Assembly (NCBI GenBank): GCA_021779955.1
Contig: JAJXZS010000056.1
Span: 1-43,308, forward strand
Reading direction: 5' to 3'
Length of the DNA stretch: 43,308 bases
Source of the DNA: Chloroflexota bacterium
GTDB lineage: Bacteria; Chloroflexota; Anaerolineae; Anaerolineales; Anaerolineaceae
In this document: piece after piece, positions 40,732-43,308 of the stretch
Layout: each line of letters begins with the position of its first letter
Position numbering within the stretch: position 1 is the first letter of the stretch
Notes under the pieces: generated by a model
Databases searched by the model: none
What the model saw: only the letters and a program-made list of their open reading frames with translations
Told to the model about the DNA's origin: nothing
Made by a program: the position numbers and the translations under genes

Positions 40732-43308
40732 ATGAAATCAAGCACTCGTAAGTTTCTAAAGTTCGTCAACCAGGGGATGTATGTTCTCAGCATCGCCATG
40801 CTCATCAGCGGCATGCTGCTCTCCCTGGCAGCCAAGCCAGTTGCTGCCGCCACGGGCGCCATCTGGACCACCACCGGCTCCTGCGGTTCCCCGCAGAACA
40901 TCAACCACTACAATGTATATGACGTGGTCTATGTCAACTACAGCAACCTGGCCGTCAGCACCTTGATGAATTGGTCGATCACCCAAAAAGATGGGAATCC
41001 CAAGCCCATAGTTGCATCAGGTACTTACACTACAACCGACACGGGTACCGGCTGCTTTAGCGCATACACCATCCAGCCTTCCAATTCAGGGCATGAATAT
41101 TCAGTAGATATGGCCGGCAAGAACGACAACTACCAGGTCAATCCATATACGCCCCCGAATCCAGTCATCACTATTGACAAATCTGCCGCGGCAGGTACCT
41201 TCGATTCAGTCGGCGACATCATCAATTATTCTATCCTGGTCAGCAACGCAGGCAATCAGGGTCTGACCAACGTCTCTGTTACCGATCCGGGTGTAACCTC
41301 ACTCTCCTGCCCCGCGACCAGTCTTGCCGTCGGCGCAAACATGACCTGCACGGGTATTCATGTCGTCAATCAGACAGACCTGGATGCCGGATCTTACACC
41401 AACACTGCATCCGCCACGAGTGATCAGGTTGGGCCTGTTACCGATAGTGTGACAGTGCCAATGACTCAATCACCCGCGATGACGGTCGACAAAGCCGGGC
41501 CCGCAAACGGCCTCTACGCAGTCGGCGCAGCGTTGAACTACACCATCACCGTCACCAATACCGGTAACGTCACCCTTGATGGCGTCACAGTTACCGATTC
41601 GAGCGCTACCGTCGGCTCCTGTACTCCAGCCAATGGTTCTTCTCTTGCCCCAGGCGCTTCGATGAGCTGCGCTGCCAGCCATACCCTCAACCAGACAGAC
41701 ATCGATTCAGGCCAGTACCTGAACACCGCCACAGGCACGAGCGGAAAGCTTTCCGGTTCGGATTCGGTCACCGTTACGTTGCAACGCAATCCTTCGATGA
41801 GCATCGTCAAGTCCGAGGAGTCCAGCGGACCTTACATCGCGGGCCAAACGATCACCTTCTCGATCGTGGCCACCAACACCGGTAACATCACCCTTACCAA
41901 TGCGACCGTAAGTGACCCCGATGCCGTCCTTGGCAGCTGTTCACCCAGTAATCCTGCCACCCTGGCACCCGGAGGAACCATCACCTGCTCCGCCACCCAT
42001 GTTGTCTTGCAGTCCGATATGGATTCGGGATCTTATGCCAACACGGCATATGGTGACAGCAATGAAACTTCGCAAGTGAAGGATACAGAAACCATCACCT
42101 TCGGACGAGCCTACGCGCTCTCGTTCGAGAAGAAGATTGTCGGCCAGGGTCCCTATGGACTCGGCAGCACGATCAACTACTCTCTCGAATTGGAGAACAT
42201 CGGCAATTCAACGCTGACCAACGTCAGCATTTCAGACAACGCTGCCACTCTCGGCAACTGCACGCCTGCCATTCCGGTCGCCAGCCTTGCGCCTCACGGC
42301 ACCGTGGTCTGCGCAGCTTCTCATGTGGTCGATCAGACAGACATCGACCTTGGACACTTCTCCAATACGGCTACAGGCAGCAGCAACGAGACAGACCCCG
42401 TATCCGATTCACAAAATGTAACCTTCGCCCAGACGGCTGGTTTGAGCATCGATAAAGCCGTCACGGCCGGCGTATACGGTTTTGGCGATAGCATTCCTTA
42501 CACGATCACCGCCAGCAACACCGGTCAGATCACCCTGCACAATGTGAATATCAGTGATCCTTCCGCCGTGATCGACAGTTGCTCTCCAGTTCTCGGATCC
42601 AGCCTTGCACCAGGCGCCTCGATGGTCTGCAGCGCCATCCACGTGGTAAACCAGACGGATATGGATGCCGGATCTTATGAGAATACCGCAACGGCAACCA
42701 GCACCGAAGCCGGTCCGGTTCAGGATACCCAGAACGTCATGTTCGTCCAGCATCCGAACCTGTCCATCGTCAAGACGGTAAGCTCCGAGGCTCAGGCTAC
42801 CTATGCCGTTGGCGACATGCTCACCTACTCGATCGTGCTCACCAATACCGGCGACATCACCCTGCACAATGTGACCATCGCCGATCTCGCGGCCGATCTT
42901 GGCAGCTGCGCTCCCAGCGTTCCGGCTGCCAGCCTGGCCGTTGGCGCAAGCATCACCTGCTCAGCTTCTCACGCAATCACCCAGGCTGATCTGGATGCCG
43001 GCGTCTACGAGAACACCGCTGTTGGCGACAGCAACGAGACCGATCCAAAGCAGGATTCAGTGACTGTTCAACTGGTCCAGGGACCTGCAATCTCCTTCGA
43101 GAAGAAAGAAGTCTCCCAGGGACCCTACGTCGTCGATTCGATCATCACCTACAGCTTCGAACTGACCAACATTGGCAATGTCACCCTGCACAATGTGACC
43201 ATCAGCGATCCCAAGGCTACCTTTGGTACCTGCACCCCTGCCCTGCCCGTGGCTGAACTTGCACCTCTCGCCAAAGTCACCTGCTCCGCCACCCACGTGG
43301 TCACTGCT
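40732..43308 (+). CDS. Secreted DUF11-repeat surface protein, 3' truncated by the window edge
   Basis: The frame is open from 40732 to the right edge (859 codons so far). A basic start plus hydrophobic segment ending AAKPVAAA (about residue 40) is a signal peptide. A unique domain of about 100 residues follows. Then come DUF11-type beta repeats of about 105-110 residues starting near nucleotides 41158, 41470, 41788, 42109, 42432, 42751 and 43081. Each has a DK or EK opening strand, YxVGDxxxYxI, TNTGNxTL, a Cys pair and a VxQxDxDxGxYxNTA end. Such proteins form cell-surface stalks or adhesins. The anchoring end is not in view. Confidence 0.9.
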   Translation, partial: MKSSTRKFLKFVNQGMYVLSIAMLISGMLLSLAAKPVAAATGAIWTTTGSCGSPQNINHYNVYDVVYVNYSNLAVSTLMNWSITQKDGNPKPIVASGTYTTTDTGTGCFSAYTIQPSNSGHEYSVDMAGKNDNYQVNPYTPPNPVITIDKSAAAGTFDSVGDIINYSILVSNAGNQGLTNVSVTDPGVTSLSCPATSLAVGANMTCTGIHVVNQTDLDAGSYTNTASATSDQVGPVTDSVTVPMTQSPAMTVDKAGPANGLYAVGAALNYTITVTNTGNVTLDGVTVTDSSATVGSCTPANGSSLAPGASMSCAASHTLNQTDIDSGQYLNTATGTSGKLSGSDSVTVTLQRNPSMSIVKSEESSGPYIAGQTITFSIVATNTGNITLTNATVSDPDAVLGSCSPSNPATLAPGGTITCSATHVVLQSDMDSGSYANTAYGDSNETSQVKDTETITFGRAYALSFEKKIVGQGPYGLGSTINYSLELENIGNSTLTNVSISDNAATLGNCTPAIPVASLAPHGTVVCAASHVVDQTDIDLGHFSNTATGSSNETDPVSDSQNVTFAQTAGLSIDKAVTAGVYGFGDSIPYTITASNTGQITLHNVNISDPSAVIDSCSPVLGSSLAPGASMVCSAIHVVNQTDMDAGSYENTATATSTEAGPVQDTQNVMFVQHPNLSIVKTVSSEAQATYAVGDMLTYSIVLTNTGDITLHNVTIADLAADLGSCAPSVPAASLAVGASITCSASHAITQADLDAGVYENTAVGDSNETDPKQDSVTVQLVQGPAISFEKKEVSQGPYVVDSIITYSFELTNIGNVTLHNVTISDPKATFGTCTPALPVAELAPLAKVTCSATHVVTA

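Overview
The window looks like a chromosomal segment of an uncultured or lightly studied anaerobic, monoderm bacterium, most likely Chloroflexota (Anaerolineae-like). This rests on the whole gene set and is inference. The signs are menaquinone genes, a Tad-type pilus machine without a secretin, an NAD-type formate dehydrogenase, an archaeal-looking PurD homologue, and DUF11 surface proteins. No rRNA, tRNA, CRISPR array, transposase or phage gene was found.

Layout. 0-6.4 kb: a frameshifted lipoprotein start at the left edge, divergent menA and menG/ubiE, bacterioferritin, a Gfo/Idh/MocA oxidoreductase behind a class II aldolase (both on the minus strand), a YcgN-type cysteine-cluster protein, and a membrane-anchored methyltransferase. 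6.4-6.8 kb: a folded leader RNA in front of a 39-residue single-span membrane protein. 6.9-17.5 kb: an HD-GYP phosphodiesterase facing a complete-looking Tad operon (two TadE, TadG, CpaB, TadZ/CpaE, TadB, TadC, a TPR membrane protein, CpaF). It has no pilin, prepilin peptidase or secretin gene. 17.6-20.9 kb: a LOG-family hydrolase, an MFS transporter, and an EamA transporter with a very His-rich tail.

21.0-28.5 kb: one operon runs from a self-operator-bearing GntR/HutC regulator through a family 5 binding protein, two Dpp-type permeases, a PfkB sugar kinase and a BtpA-family barrel protein to a divergent PurD homologue. It ends in a strong terminator. It looks like a dedicated uptake and salvage pathway whose substrate I cannot name, and it is the best candidate for an undescribed system here.

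29.2-40.0 kb: an MbfA-like ferritin/VIT iron exporter, a single-chain restriction-methylase, and a formate dehydrogenase module. The module comprises fdhD, mobA, a NuoE-NuoF fusion, an electron-transfer subunit that has lost one Fe-S cluster motif, and the Mo/W catalytic subunit with Cys instead of Sec. 40.0-43.3 kb: a palindromic repeat element, then a promoter, a bistable or pseudoknotted leader RNA with an intrinsic terminator, and the start of a long secreted DUF11-repeat protein that runs off the right edge.
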